64,000 nucleotides of DNA from DATLMR01 sp964615905 (GTDB lineage Bacteria > Acidobacteriota > Blastocatellia > UBA7656). This document shows, piece after piece, positions 24,319 to 33,380 of this stretch; position 1 is the first letter of the stretch, and each line of letters opens with the position of its first letter. The translations under genes were made by a program, and so were the position numbers. The stretch spans positions 434,001 to 498,000 of the forward strand of contig CAZTUB010000002.1 in NCBI GenBank assembly GCA_964615905.1, read 5' to 3'. Below the pieces are notes generated by a model, which saw nothing but the letters and a program-made list of their open reading frames with translations, was not told where the DNA came from and made no database searches.

Positions 24319-26391
24319 CTATTCTATTATTTTTTCAGCCAGTCGCACGTCGGCTGAGGCAAAGAGACTGTAGACCAGACCGCGAGGGTCCCCCTTTCTC
24401 AACAACTCCTGCCGCATGGTAAAGAGCGCCTCTCCTGCGGGCACTGTTCTCAGAAAAGAGGCGAAGAAGCCGAGCATGCAACTGTCGGCCAGCACCTCTT
24501 TTACGTCGCATTGCGTGCCGATCACTCCTGCCGCCCCACTCTGGCAGAAGAAGCTCAACAGACTTTCAAAACTGGCCGGAGAATATGACGCGCTCTCACA
24601 GGCGTTGAGCACGATGAGCGGCTGGTGGTTTAACTTGAGCTTCCACGCATCAAGGTCGATGATCTTGATCCTGTCTTTTCGCCCGACCTCCAGGTAAGGC
24701 GCGCCGGAGTCTTCTTCGCCGCCGTGCGCGTAGAAGTAGATCACGTCCGCAGGCGGTTGAGCGTCAACCATAGCCTCGCGCACGGCCGAATAGGTCTCTG
24801 CTCGCGCGAGGGTGAGTCTCGATTCATTCGCCAGCTTGCGCAGAGATTCGATATGCGAGTCTGTTCGGTTGAGGGTTGTGGCTACGTTGACGCTGAGCCT
24901 GAGCGGCAAGCCGTTCTTTATTTCAAGAGGCAGCCTGAGCGGCGGCCCCTGTTCAGACGGCGGCTTGTGAGGATCGATCCACAGCGGAAGCTGCTCGATG
25001 ATATAGCTATATCCCCAGAACCCGTAAGGGCAGACGACCGAAACGTCGCCATAGCTTTTGCAATCTTCGGCCCTCGGGCCGTGAGTCTCGTAGTCCGGGC
25101 AAAGTCGCGTGCGGTCTTCGTGAAACGACCCGAAGGGCCGCTCGTACAGCAACTCCCACGGAACTCCGAGTTGAGTCGATAGCGGCGCAACCTGTATCAC
25201 CGTCCCCGGATCGAGCTTTATTTGAGATAAGGGTTCAGTTGACCCCTGCCCGTCCGAATTGACAGCCTCAGGCATGAGCGCCAGATAAAAGTGGCGGCCG
25301 ATGTCTGCCAGCATTCCCAGGTAAATCGTGAGCTTGTCGCGCGAGCCGCCTATGTTCCCGGCATAAGCTCCCATAACCGCGAGGAGCTGTTTGCGAATCG
25401 CGTCTAGAAGCTTTGTGAGGTTTGTGTCGTTGAGGTTCGACCGTCGAAACCCCAGGTCGGTCCTGGAATGGTCGTAAAAGCGCAGACCTATGCTGTTGTA
25501 GTTTATGGCGCGCTCGGCCACTATCGTCAGAAGGCGCGGGCTCTCTTCGAGCGGTTTCAGGTTGGCGGCAGTCAGCTTCTCTGTCCGGGTGAAGACTATA
25601 TAGCCATCCTGCACGGGCCAGGCTGAACGCGCTACCTCGTCGCCCGCCCGGCTGACGACTTCAAATTCCAGCCTGCGCGATTGAAGAAGATGGCCTCTGA
25701 ACTGGAGGTCTATGCTTACGGACTGTCTGCCGGTTTCAAATAGCTCAACGTCGAAAAATTGCAACGGCGAGTCGTCAGCCTGTGTGAGCTTGAGCTTACT
25801 GGTTTGCGGCGTGATCTTTATACTGGGTGACGAGATCGCCACGTCAAGCTCGATAACAGGGGTGTCTCTGAAAAACGGTTGGAGCAGCATGTCGGGAAAG
25901 GCATTCCCCGGCTGCCCCGGCCCCCAGAACTTGCCGATGTTAACGCCGAGCTTGTATGGCCCGCCGTCGAGCGCAATCGGCAGGTCCGTTGACAGAGCTT
26001 CGCCGCCGGAAGTAAAGAAGCCCGCATTGAGATAACGATTTCCCGATGGTTCTTCCGTGGCCCTCGACGCAAAAACAATCTCGACCTTGCGGGTGGTGTA
26101 GGCACATATCTTGTCGGCTTTGATGTAGTCCAGGTTCAGCCTGACGTGGTCCAGGTGGTTCTTATCTAAAGACCAGCTTGTCGGTATCTTGACGCTGCCC
26201 GGCTCAATCATCCTGATGCGAATTTCTCTATCGGCCTTTGGGATTTCAGAGCGGGACGATCCCCTTTTCCTTGATCCTCCTATTGCCGTAATCGTGTGCC
26301 AGAGACTGCGCGCCAGTTCTGGAATCAAGGACAATAACCCAACAATCTCTTTCAGGAATGACAAAATTGATGAACGGTCGATCATCCGCAT
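24319..26391 (-). CDS. CHAT-domain protein (caspase-like peptidase)
   Basis: 690 residues, without TPR repeats. A hydrophobic N-terminal helix (about 8-37) may associate with membrane. Residues about 50-280 form a beta-rich region of unknown type (SIDLQFRGHLLQSRRLEFEV). The CHAT domain covers about 340-690: VPWELLYERP, then the dyad His556 (IYFYAHGGEED) and Cys598 (IVLNACESAS). This differs from the two TPR-CHAT proteins in the window, resembling the CHAT forms found in signalling or conflict systems. It is followed at 9 nt by the three-segment membrane protein and is divergent from the phospholipase C-like gene. Two start ATGs (26391, 26385) are possible. Confidence 0.88.
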   Translation of the reverse strand: MRMIDRSSILSFLKEIVGLLSLIPELARSLWHTITAIGGSRKRGSSRSEIPKADREIRIRMIEPGSVKIPTSWSLDKNHLDHVRLNLDYIKADKICAYTTRKVEIVFASRATEEPSGNRYLNAGFFTSGGEALSTDLPIALDGGPYKLGVNIGKFWGPGQPGNAFPDMLLQPFFRDTPVIELDVAISSPSIKITPQTSKLKLTQADDSPLQFFDVELFETGRQSVSIDLQFRGHLLQSRRLEFEVVSRAGDEVARSAWPVQDGYIVFTRTEKLTAANLKPLEESPRLLTIVAERAINYNSIGLRFYDHSRTDLGFRRSNLNDTNLTKLLDAIRKQLLAVMGAYAGNIGGSRDKLTIYLGMLADIGRHFYLALMPEAVNSDGQGSTEPLSQIKLDPGTVIQVAPLSTQLGVPWELLYERPFGSFHEDRTRLCPDYETHGPRAEDCKSYGDVSVVCPYGFWGYSYIIEQLPLWIDPHKPPSEQGPPLRLPLEIKNGLPLRLSVNVATTLNRTDSHIESLRKLANESRLTLARAETYSAVREAMVDAQPPADVIYFYAHGGEEDSGAPYLEVGRKDRIKIIDLDAWKLKLNHQPLIVLNACESASYSPASFESLLSFFCQSGAAGVIGTQCDVKEVLADSCMLGFFASFLRTVPAGEALFTMRQELLRKGDPRGLVYSLFASADVRLAEKIIE

Positions 26392-26582
26392 TGCCTCGTT
26401 GAATGCCTTACGGCGATAAGCGACACGAAAGATAAAAGGGTTATTGGCGGCCTGATGAAACTGCTTCCCTGAGATGTTGGCGGGGGTATTATGTCAGATT
26501 TTTGTTCTGACGCAACATCTCTTTTGAGGCGAGACTTACAAATTTTTTACCCGACAATAGCAGGGGCCGGGTTACGAATTGA

Positions 26583-26617
26583 CCTGTGCCTGAGACCGCG
26601 CCGGTCTCAGGCACAGG
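26583..26617. repeat. Perfect 35-bp palindrome between the CHAT and phospholipase C-like genes
   Basis: The 16-nt arm CCTGTGCCTGAGACCG (26583-26598) is followed by a 3-nt loop and its exact complement (26602-26617). No T-run flanks it and both neighbours point away, so it is not a terminator. It could be an operator or a mobile palindrome. The remainder of the 338-base gap (26392-26729) holds only a small GTCAGA/TCTGAC hairpin near 26493-26511 and presumed promoters. Confidence 0.85.
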
Positions 26618-26729
26618 GGTTGCTCTTGCTTGCATGTCGGCAGAGAAGGGTAGATTTGCGTGTTTTATCGGTACGTCGGACAGTGCGTTTGCCACTGTTT
26701 AATACATTAACCGGAAGCAGCGTTTGAAT

Positions 26730-28031
26730 ATGAAAGATAATTTAAGACCCAGTTTAAGGCTCAGAGCCGCGCGGCTGCTTGCAGCGCTGGCGTTATTGCT
26801 TTCAGCGTCTCAAGTATCGCTCGGCTACTCTGTGTTGACGCATCAGGCGATCATCGACTCGACCTGGGAAACCTCGATAAAGCCACTGCTCGTCGCGCGG
26901 TTTCCGAACGCGACAGCGGAGGACCTGCGCATGGCCAGGGCCCATGCCTACGGCGGGTCGATCATCCAGGACATGGGGTATTACCCGTTTTCGAGCAAGT
27001 TTTTTAGCGACCTGACCCACTATGTTCGGAGCGGCGACTTTGTCGAAAACCTTATTCGCGAAGCGCGAACGCTCGACGAGCTTGCGTTTGCGCTTGGGGC
27101 GTTGTCGCATTACGCCGCCGACAACAGCGGCCACTCTGTCGGGACGAACCGCGCCGTCCCTATGGTCTATCCCGAATTGAAGGCCCGTTACGGCGACGAG
27201 GTGACGTATGAAGAGAGCCCTTCGGCACACATCAAGACCGAATTCGGTTTCGATGTCGTTCAGATAGCGCGGGGCAATTACGCTCCTGAGGCCTATCACG
27301 ATTTCATAGGCTTCAAGGTAGAAAAAGACCTTCTCAGCCGCGCTTTCAAGCGAACCTACAACCTTGAGTTGAAAGAGGTCTTCGCGAGTCTTGACCTGGC
27401 CATCGGCACTTACCGACGCACCGTGAGCGGCTTGATACCGGAGATGACGAAGGTGGCGTGGGAGACGAAAAAGGACGAGATAGAAAAGCTGACGCCGGGC
27501 ATCACGCGCAGCAGGTTCGTCTATACGCTCTCTCGCGCAAGCTATGAGAAGGAGTTCGGCAAGGAGTACGAAAAGCCGAGCTTCTGGGCAAAGGCTACTG
27601 CGACGGTCTTTCGCATCATGCCAAAGGTTGGGCCGTTCAAGGCGCTGGCCTTCAAGATGCCGACGCCCGAAGCCGAGGCCGTATTTCTGAAGAGTTTTGA
27701 AGAGACCATAAACCGGTTCAATTCGCTGTCGGGTGACGTTCGGGCCAACCGGTTACAACTGTCAAACAGGAACATAGACACAGGGCGGCCAACGCGCGCG
27801 GGCGATTACAAGCTCGCCGACAAGGCTTACGCGGAGCTTGTCGATGAATTGTCCGATGACAATTTCCAGAACGTCAGCCAGGACCTTCGCCTTCACATAC
27901 TTGAGTTTTATAGCGACCTGGGCGCGCCTATCGAAACGAGGAAGGATAAAAGCGACTGGCAAAAACTTGTCTCCGCTCTCGATAGGCTCAAGCGCAGTCA
28001 GGCGCGTCCCGCCGAGGTATCGAATCGCTGA
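26730..28031 (+). CDS. Exported zinc-dependent phospholipase C-like protein
   Basis: 433 residues from ATG 26730 (TTG at 26724 is less likely). Signal peptide about 1-33, cleaved before YSVLTHQAII. The family hallmarks are a His-rich all-helical N-terminal half: THQAIID, ARAHAYGGSIIQDMGYYP, DLTHYVRSGDF and ALGALSHYAADNSGHS, which would supply the zinc ligands. Family knowledge: such proteins hydrolyse phospholipid head groups. The C-terminal half (about 230-433) is helical and unfamiliar. It is divergent from the CHAT/membrane pair and ends 2 nt from the convergent folK stop. Confidence 0.8.
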   Translation: MKDNLRPSLRLRAARLLAALALLLSASQVSLGYSVLTHQAIIDSTWETSIKPLLVARFPNATAEDLRMARAHAYGGSIIQDMGYYPFSSKFFSDLTHYVRSGDFVENLIREARTLDELAFALGALSHYAADNSGHSVGTNRAVPMVYPELKARYGDEVTYEESPSAHIKTEFGFDVVQIARGNYAPEAYHDFIGFKVEKDLLSRAFKRTYNLELKEVFASLDLAIGTYRRTVSGLIPEMTKVAWETKKDEIEKLTPGITRSRFVYTLSRASYEKEFGKEYEKPSFWAKATATVFRIMPKVGPFKALAFKMPTPEAEAVFLKSFEETINRFNSLSGDVRANRLQLSNRNIDTGRPTRAGDYKLADKAYAELVDELSDDNFQNVSQDLRLHILEFYSDLGAPIETRKDKSDWQKLVSALDRLKRSQARPAEVSNR

Positions 28032-28033
28032 GC

Positions 28034-28621
28034 TTACACCGGTCGGGGTTTAACCCGCCGCACGACCGGAACGTCCTTGAGTGGGGCTAGCAACTCGGCG
28101 ACGGTCTTTCTCTCTACCGGGTGAACCACGCGCGGAGCGATCTCGCACATCGGCTCAAGCACGAAGCGGCGAAGGTGCATTCGCGGGTGGGGCAGGTGGA
28201 GACTTATTGCCCCTGTCTTCATCCGGGTGGCGTCGACCGGCAGAGGCTCTGTTACGTTGACCGTGAGGCTGCCGAACATAAGCAGGTCCAGGTCGATCAC
28301 ACGCGGGCCGTTCAAGATTTCCCGCTCTCGCCCCATGCGGCTTTCGATCTGAAGCAGCCCGTCGAGCAGGATGACCGCCGACCTGTATGGCTCGACTGCC
28401 CGATCTTCTTCAAACTCGGCTTCGATAACTTGATTATAGAACCACGGCTGATCGCTATAACCTACAGGCTCTGTCTCATAGATCGATGAAGCGCGGGTAA
28501 TCCTCAGACCGAGGCCCTCGATCAATGCGCGGGCCCGGCGGAGATTCGCTTCGCGGTCGCCCAGGTTTGTGCCGAGCGCGATATAAACGGTCGTAACGTT
28601 GCTCGCCTCTTTGTTTGTCAT
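28034..28621 (-). CDS. folK: 2-amino-4-hydroxy-6-hydroxymethyldihydropteridine pyrophosphokinase
   Basis: 195 residues. HPPK motifs are clear: ALGTNLGDREANL at the start, SSIYETEPVGYSDQPWFYNQ, then GPRVIDLDLLMFG and LPHPRMHLRRFVLEP. It transfers pyrophosphate from ATP to the pterin alcohol in folate synthesis. The stop nearly abuts the convergent phospholipase C-like gene. A divergent methyltransferase gene starts 24 nt from its ATG, so their promoters overlap the opposite gene. Confidence 0.95.
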   Translation of the reverse strand: MTNKEASNVTTVYIALGTNLGDREANLRRARALIEGLGLRITRASSIYETEPVGYSDQPWFYNQVIEAEFEEDRAVEPYRSAVILLDGLLQIESRMGREREILNGPRVIDLDLLMFGSLTVNVTEPLPVDATRMKTGAISLHLPHPRMHLRRFVLEPMCEIAPRVVHPVERKTVAELLAPLKDVPVVRRVKPRPV

Positions 28622-28645
28622 TTCAAGCTGAGGTTAGCATAATTG

Positions 28646-29827
28646 ATGGCGAATATGGCTACAGCCGCTACAGTTATAAAGATAAACAGGCGAGCGGTGG
28701 ACCGTGTGCGGGCGCGCAACCTCTGGGTTTATCGCAGCGACATCATCGATGCCAGCACCGCAAAAGAGGGCGAGCTTGTGACCGTAGCAGGCCCGCGCGG
28801 GCAAGTGGTCGGGCAGGCGCTCTACAGCACAAGATCGCAGATAGCCCTCAGGATCGTCGCCTTCGATCATCGGCAGATTGACCGCGAGTTCTGGCTCGCG
28901 CGGCTCGTGGCAGCCGAGCGGTTGCGCGAGCAGGTAGTCGAAAATGCGACGGCCTTTCGTCTCGTCTACGGCGAAAGCGACTTGCTGCCCTCGCTAATCA
29001 TCGACCGCTTCAACGACTGTTTTGTGATACAGACGCTCTCGCAAGGCATGGAGTCGCTCAAGCAGATGTGGATAGAGATTCTGGCCGAGCGTTACAGCCC
29101 GCGCGCGATCATCGAGCGTAACGAAGCGCGCGTGCGCGACCTCGAAGGGCTGCCGCGATTGTCAGGTGTTGTCTACGGCGCGGACCCCCGCGAGATCGTT
29201 ATCGAAGAAGACGGCGTCAGATTCGCGGTCAATCTCGTCGAAGGGCAAAAGACAGGGGCCTTTCTAGACCAGCGCGAGAACCGCCGCGCCGTCGAAAAGT
29301 ACGCGCGCGGGCGCGCGCTCGATTGCTTCACCTTTCAGGGCGGGTTCGCGCTACACCTTGCTCGCCGCGCCGAGCACGTTACGGCTGTCGATATTTCGTC
29401 CGCCGCAATCGAGCAGGGAATCCGCAACCGCGCGCTGAACGATGCGACAAACGTCGAGTTTGTAGAGGCCAACGTCTTTGACTGGCTTCACGAGCGCGAG
29501 CAGGCAGGCGAGCGGTTCGATGTTATAAACCTCGACCCCCCGGCCTTCGCCAAAAACCGCGCCTCAATCGAAGGCGCTTCGCGCGGGTACAAAGAGATCA
29601 ATCTGCGCGCGATGAAGATGCTCGCGCCGGGCGGCACGCTCATAACCTCGACCTGCTCGTATCATATGAGCGAAGACGCGTTTCTAAACGTGCTGGCACA
29701 GGCCGCCGCCGACGCGGGGCGGTCGGCGCGCATCGTCGAAAAACGCACACAGTCGCGCGACCACCCGGTTCTCGTCTCTATGCCGGAGACATATTATCTC
29801 AAGTGCATCATCTTGAATGTCGAATGA
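28646..29827 (+). CDS. rlmI: RlmI-type class I 23S rRNA cytosine-C5 methyltransferase
   Basis: 393 residues; ATG 28646 chosen, ATG 28655 also possible. N-terminal PUA domain (about 10-80, AVDRVRARNLWVYRSDI), an EEHEE-like middle (FRLVYGESDLLPSLIIDRF), then a SAM domain: KTGAFLDQRENRR, ALDCFTFQGGFALHLA, INLDPPAFAKN and the catalytic Cys in STCSYHM. This matches RlmI/RlmK-like enzymes that make m5C1962 in 23S rRNA in E. coli; exact target here is inferred. The LOG-family gene follows closely. Confidence 0.88.
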   Translation: MANMATAATVIKINRRAVDRVRARNLWVYRSDIIDASTAKEGELVTVAGPRGQVVGQALYSTRSQIALRIVAFDHRQIDREFWLARLVAAERLREQVVENATAFRLVYGESDLLPSLIIDRFNDCFVIQTLSQGMESLKQMWIEILAERYSPRAIIERNEARVRDLEGLPRLSGVVYGADPREIVIEEDGVRFAVNLVEGQKTGAFLDQRENRRAVEKYARGRALDCFTFQGGFALHLARRAEHVTAVDISSAAIEQGIRNRALNDATNVEFVEANVFDWLHEREQAGERFDVINLDPPAFAKNRASIEGASRGYKEINLRAMKMLAPGGTLITSTCSYHMSEDAFLNVLAQAAADAGRSARIVEKRTQSRDHPVLVSMPETYYLKCIILNVE

Positions 29828-29853
29828 AAGGGCGATCTGTTAAAGGTTCCGTT

Positions 29854-30612
29854 ATGACACCAGATGCAACTGCTACGGCTGATCGACAGGCCGAAAGCGC
29901 GAAAGCGCAACGTGAGGAGCGGTACTTTCTTGAAGGGCCAAAGTCTCGCAAGTTCGAGACGTGGTCCATCATTCAGATCATGCGCGAGTTTATCAAAGGC
30001 TTTCGCGCGCTCCATTTCGTCGGCCCCTGCGTGACCGTGTTCGGCTCGGCCCGATTCAAAGAAGACCATATCTACTATGACCTGGCTCGGCAGATGGGGA
30101 ATCAGATTAGCCAGATAGGGTTCACGGTTATGACCGGCGGCGGCCCCGGCATTATGGAAGCTGCAAACCGTGGCGCGAGGGAGGCGGGAGGCCCGTCCAT
30201 CGGCTGCAACATAGAGTTGCCGCACGAGCAGATGCCCAACCCTTACCTCGACCGATGGGTCACGTTCAAATATTTCTTCGTCCGAAAGACGATGCTCATA
30301 AAGTACTCATACGCGTTCGTGGTCTTGCCCGGCGGCGTCGGGACGATGGACGAGCTGTTTGAAGCGGTGACGCTGATACAGACAAAGAAGATTCTCGATT
30401 TCCCCGTGGTCATTATGGGGAAGCAGTATTACGAGCCGCTGCTCGAATTCTTCAACCGCATGGTCTCGGCAAAGACGATTGCCCCGGAGGACCTGGACCT
30501 GTTGCTCGTGACAGACTCGGTCACGGAAGCCATTTCGCATATCCAAAAGCACTCGGTCGAAAAATTCGGGTTGCGACGGGTGCCGCGCCCCTCGAAGATT
30601 CTGGGCGAGTGA
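29854..30612 (+). CDS. LOG family protein (TIGR00730-type nucleotide phosphoribohydrolase-like)
   Basis: 252 residues from ATG 29854, which has AAAGG 7 nt upstream; an ATG at 29824 overlaps the methyltransferase stop (ATGA). Signature motifs: GSARFKEDHIYYDLA, MTGGGPGIMEAANRGA and LPGGVGTMDELFEA. Family knowledge: lonely-guy proteins remove ribose 5-phosphate from nucleotides or cytokinin precursors; in non-plant bacteria the physiological substrate is often unclear. Probably co-transcribed with rlmI. Confidence 0.9.
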   Translation: MTPDATATADRQAESAKAQREERYFLEGPKSRKFETWSIIQIMREFIKGFRALHFVGPCVTVFGSARFKEDHIYYDLARQMGNQISQIGFTVMTGGGPGIMEAANRGAREAGGPSIGCNIELPHEQMPNPYLDRWVTFKYFFVRKTMLIKYSYAFVVLPGGVGTMDELFEAVTLIQTKKILDFPVVIMGKQYYEPLLEFFNRMVSAKTIAPEDLDLLLVTDSVTEAISHIQKHSVEKFGLRRVPRPSKILGE

Positions 30613-30653
30613 AGCCGCGCGAAGCTAAGACCTCGACCGTCGTACGGGCCTGC

Positions 30654-31451
30654 CTACCTGGAAGCGGGGTCGTCTCTGTCGATTGTGCGCGCGGGTGCGC
30701 CGTCGTAAACGATCACCCACGTGCCGACGGGGACCATCTCGCTAAACTCTATCGCGGCAAACATCGGTATGCGCACGCAGCCGTGGCTTGCGGCGCGCGT
30801 GGGAACAGACGGGTAGCCATGAATCGCCACCCCGTCGAGGAAGTAGTTCGGGTAGTAGATTCTGCCGAGCGGGGCCTTGCGCCACCCCTCTACCTTGCGA
30901 TGTACCTTGAAGCGGCCCGTCGGCGTAATAGCGCGCCGCGTCCAGCCTTCAGAGGTGAACTCCTGGCCGTTTCCAGACGAGACGGGCAGGACGCGCGATA
31001 CCTGGCCGCTTGCGTCAACCATAAATAAGACCTGACGGCGCAAATCAACTTCTACGTGCGAGAAGCCCTTTTCACGGGCGGCCGGGCGGCCAGCTTCTCT
31101 GATGGCCGCCAGCTCTTCGTCGGTCAGCCTTCCGGTCGGCGTGCGCCGCTCGACCTTTTGAAACGCGATCAGCGCGTGGCGCGAAGCCTCGTCCATCTTG
31201 CCGTCCACAGGCCCCGTCCAGTAGCCGAGGTCCGCGAGCATCTGCTCTGCTTCCTGGACCGCCGCAACCGGCAAAGCTCTGGCCTTTGTCGCGGCCTTGC
31301 GCGTTTTGGACGTAACTTTTTTACGAGTCGCCGCTTTTTCTAAAGCCAGCGCTTCGGTCGAAGCGATTGCCCCGACCAGGACGACGACGGTGAAAAGACG
31401 CTTTGCAAGCGTCAAAAATTGCGTGGATGAGATTCGCGTTCTGGTTTGCAT
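30654..31451 (-). CDS. L,D-transpeptidase with peptidoglycan-binding domain
   Basis: 265 residues; ATG 31451 behind AAGGGGTG. Signal peptide or anchor (about 15-37), a Lys/Ala-rich stretch, a PG_binding_1 repeat (AEQMLADLGYWTGPVDGKMD, about 65-120), then a YkuD domain (about 130-255) with the active-site signature HGYPSVPTRAASHGCVRI, Cys nucleophile included. It forms 3-3 crosslinks or anchors proteins to DAP-containing peptidoglycan in the periplasm, consistent with the DAP pathway in this window. It converges with the LOG gene. Confidence 0.93.
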   Translation of the reverse strand: MQTRTRISSTQFLTLAKRLFTVVVLVGAIASTEALALEKAATRKKVTSKTRKAATKARALPVAAVQEAEQMLADLGYWTGPVDGKMDEASRHALIAFQKVERRTPTGRLTDEELAAIREAGRPAAREKGFSHVEVDLRRQVLFMVDASGQVSRVLPVSSGNGQEFTSEGWTRRAITPTGRFKVHRKVEGWRKAPLGRIYYPNYFLDGVAIHGYPSVPTRAASHGCVRIPMFAAIEFSEMVPVGTWVIVYDGAPARTIDRDDPASR

Positions 31452-31603
31452 AGCAACACCCCTTAATGCAATCAAAAGGCCAGCTTTCGGGCTCTTGTAA
31501 GCCCTGTTTTCAAGCCGGTTGCCCGCTTAGATGCGCAAAATAATACAGGGGGCGAAAAAAAATCAGACAGCCTGCCGGGTGAGTGTGAGGGGTGCGTGTG
31601 AGA

Positions 31604-33253
31604 TCAGAGGCGGCGGCCGGCGCGAGCATTGTCCGCAAGCGTGCGCGCCTGGTCTAAAGATTCAAGCGCTTTGCGCAATTGAACATCCTGCACCAGATAA
31701 GACTGCTCGCCCGCTTCGGCCCCGTAGGCGGCGGTGATGATCTCGCGGCGCATCTGTGTGACGATGTAATCGCGGCTCGCTTTGAACTGTTCTTCCGAGA
31801 TGTCGAAGCGCGGCTTGCCGGCTATGTGCTGGCGAAAAGCGGCTAAAAGCTCATCTGTGATCGGGTATCGCTCTATGTCTTCGTCAGTGACTTTGTTGCG
31901 GGCCTGAGTCTCTGTCAGGCGGTAATGGCGGAACCCGGAAACCTGGCCCGCCACAAGGTTGCGGACGAAATCGAAGACCCCATAAAAGAGCCGGTTGCGC
32001 ACGGGCCCGGCTTCGGGCGATTTGACCTCGATGTCGGGGGTGATTCCGCCGCCGCCGTAAACCGTGCGGCCCATATCTGTCTTGAGCGCATCGCCTCGCG
32101 GGGCGCCCGTGATGCCCTCTTTGTCCTCGTTGCGGTTAAGGTAGTAGTCGTAGAAGCTTACGTTCGAGTAATCGCGCTGGATCGACCGTCCCGTCGGCGT
32201 GTAATACTTGGCTATGGTAAGCGTAAGCCCCGTGCCTCCCCACAGCCGGTTGACGCTTTGTACGAGCCCTTTGCCAAAGCTGTTTTCGCCGACGATAATC
32301 GCGCGGTCGTGGTCTTGGAGCGCGCCCGCCACGACTTCCGAAGCCGAAGCGGTCGTCCGGTTTATCAGCAGCACCATCGGCATAAGCTCCGGCGTGTTGT
32401 TCTGTTCTACTTCGTAAACGCGGGCGGCGAATCGCTCGCCGCGCCCTCGCACCTCAAGTATCTTCTGTCCCGGCAGCAGGAACTTTTTCGAGACATCGAT
32501 GGCCTGATCGAGCAGCCCGCCGGGGTTCCCGCGAAGGTCGAGGATCATCTGCCGCATGCCTTCCTGCTTGAGCTTTGCTATGGCCGCCGTAAGCTCTTCG
32601 TCGGTCTTGGACGAAAACCCGCCCGTGAGCGCTATGTAGCCCGTCCCCGCCTGATCGAGCATGAAAGCGTTGCGGACCGAGGGCAGTTTAACCTCGTCGC
32701 GTCTTATCGTGGCGGCGACAGGGGTCGCCGCGCCGGGGCGCTCGACGGTTATCTGAACCGGCTCGCCTCGTTCCCCGCGCACGCGGTGCATGACCTGTTC
32801 GCTCGACCACTCCTCGACGTTCTGGCCGTCGATTGACAGCAGCGCGTCGCCGTAACGAAGCCCCGCGCGGTGAGCGGGCCCCGTGGGTATGACGGAGGTA
32901 ATGTAGACGCGGTCGAGCCGCCGCGCAATCGTCACGCCTATTCCGTAGATGCGGCTCTTTTGTTCCGTCTGTAAATCGTCAAACTCCGACTTGGTGAAGA
33001 ATGCCGAGTGCGGGTCGAGCTGGTGGAGCATGCCCTGAATGGAAGACTTGCCGAGCAGCTCAAGGTCGACGGGCCCCGCGTAGCTCTCCTGAATCGTGTT
33101 GAAGGCTTCCTTGAAATCTTCCGCGAGATAATCCGTAGCCGTCGAGCTATCGGCGATTGGATAAGTGGTGCGGGACTTCTCATAATAACCGCCCGCAATC
33201 GATGCTACCGCCACGACAACGACCCCGACCAGCAGCAGCACCTTCCGTTTCAT
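31604..33253 (-). CDS. S41-family C-terminal processing peptidase (CtpA/Prc-like)
   Basis: 549 residues, ATG 33253 behind AAGGAG. N-terminal signal anchor (about 4-24), S41 cap (about 40-90, LDPHSAFFTKSEF), PDZ domain (about 95-175, GIGVTIARRL and AHRAGLRYGDALLSIDG), then the S41 core: DLRGNPGGLLDQA, catalytic Ser in TTASASEVVAGAL and Lys in GENSFGKGLVQ. The C-terminal extension (about 430-549) is longer than in minimal CtpA. It probably trims periplasmic proteins or controls peptidoglycan hydrolases, and neighbours an L,D-transpeptidase. Confidence 0.94.
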   Translation of the reverse strand: MKRKVLLLVGVVVVAVASIAGGYYEKSRTTYPIADSSTATDYLAEDFKEAFNTIQESYAGPVDLELLGKSSIQGMLHQLDPHSAFFTKSEFDDLQTEQKSRIYGIGVTIARRLDRVYITSVIPTGPAHRAGLRYGDALLSIDGQNVEEWSSEQVMHRVRGERGEPVQITVERPGAATPVAATIRRDEVKLPSVRNAFMLDQAGTGYIALTGGFSSKTDEELTAAIAKLKQEGMRQMILDLRGNPGGLLDQAIDVSKKFLLPGQKILEVRGRGERFAARVYEVEQNNTPELMPMVLLINRTTASASEVVAGALQDHDRAIIVGENSFGKGLVQSVNRLWGGTGLTLTIAKYYTPTGRSIQRDYSNVSFYDYYLNRNEDKEGITGAPRGDALKTDMGRTVYGGGGITPDIEVKSPEAGPVRNRLFYGVFDFVRNLVAGQVSGFRHYRLTETQARNKVTDEDIERYPITDELLAAFRQHIAGKPRFDISEEQFKASRDYIVTQMRREIITAAYGAEAGEQSYLVQDVQLRKALESLDQARTLADNARAGRRL

Positions 33254-33380
33254 ACCCTGTTACTCCTTGCAATCAGGATAATACAAAAACCTCCAAGCGT
33301 CAAAATAGAGAGGCCGCTGTTCCCGGCTTGCAATGATTACGGGGGCGGTAAATACTATCGCAGTTCGGGAAGAGTCGATT

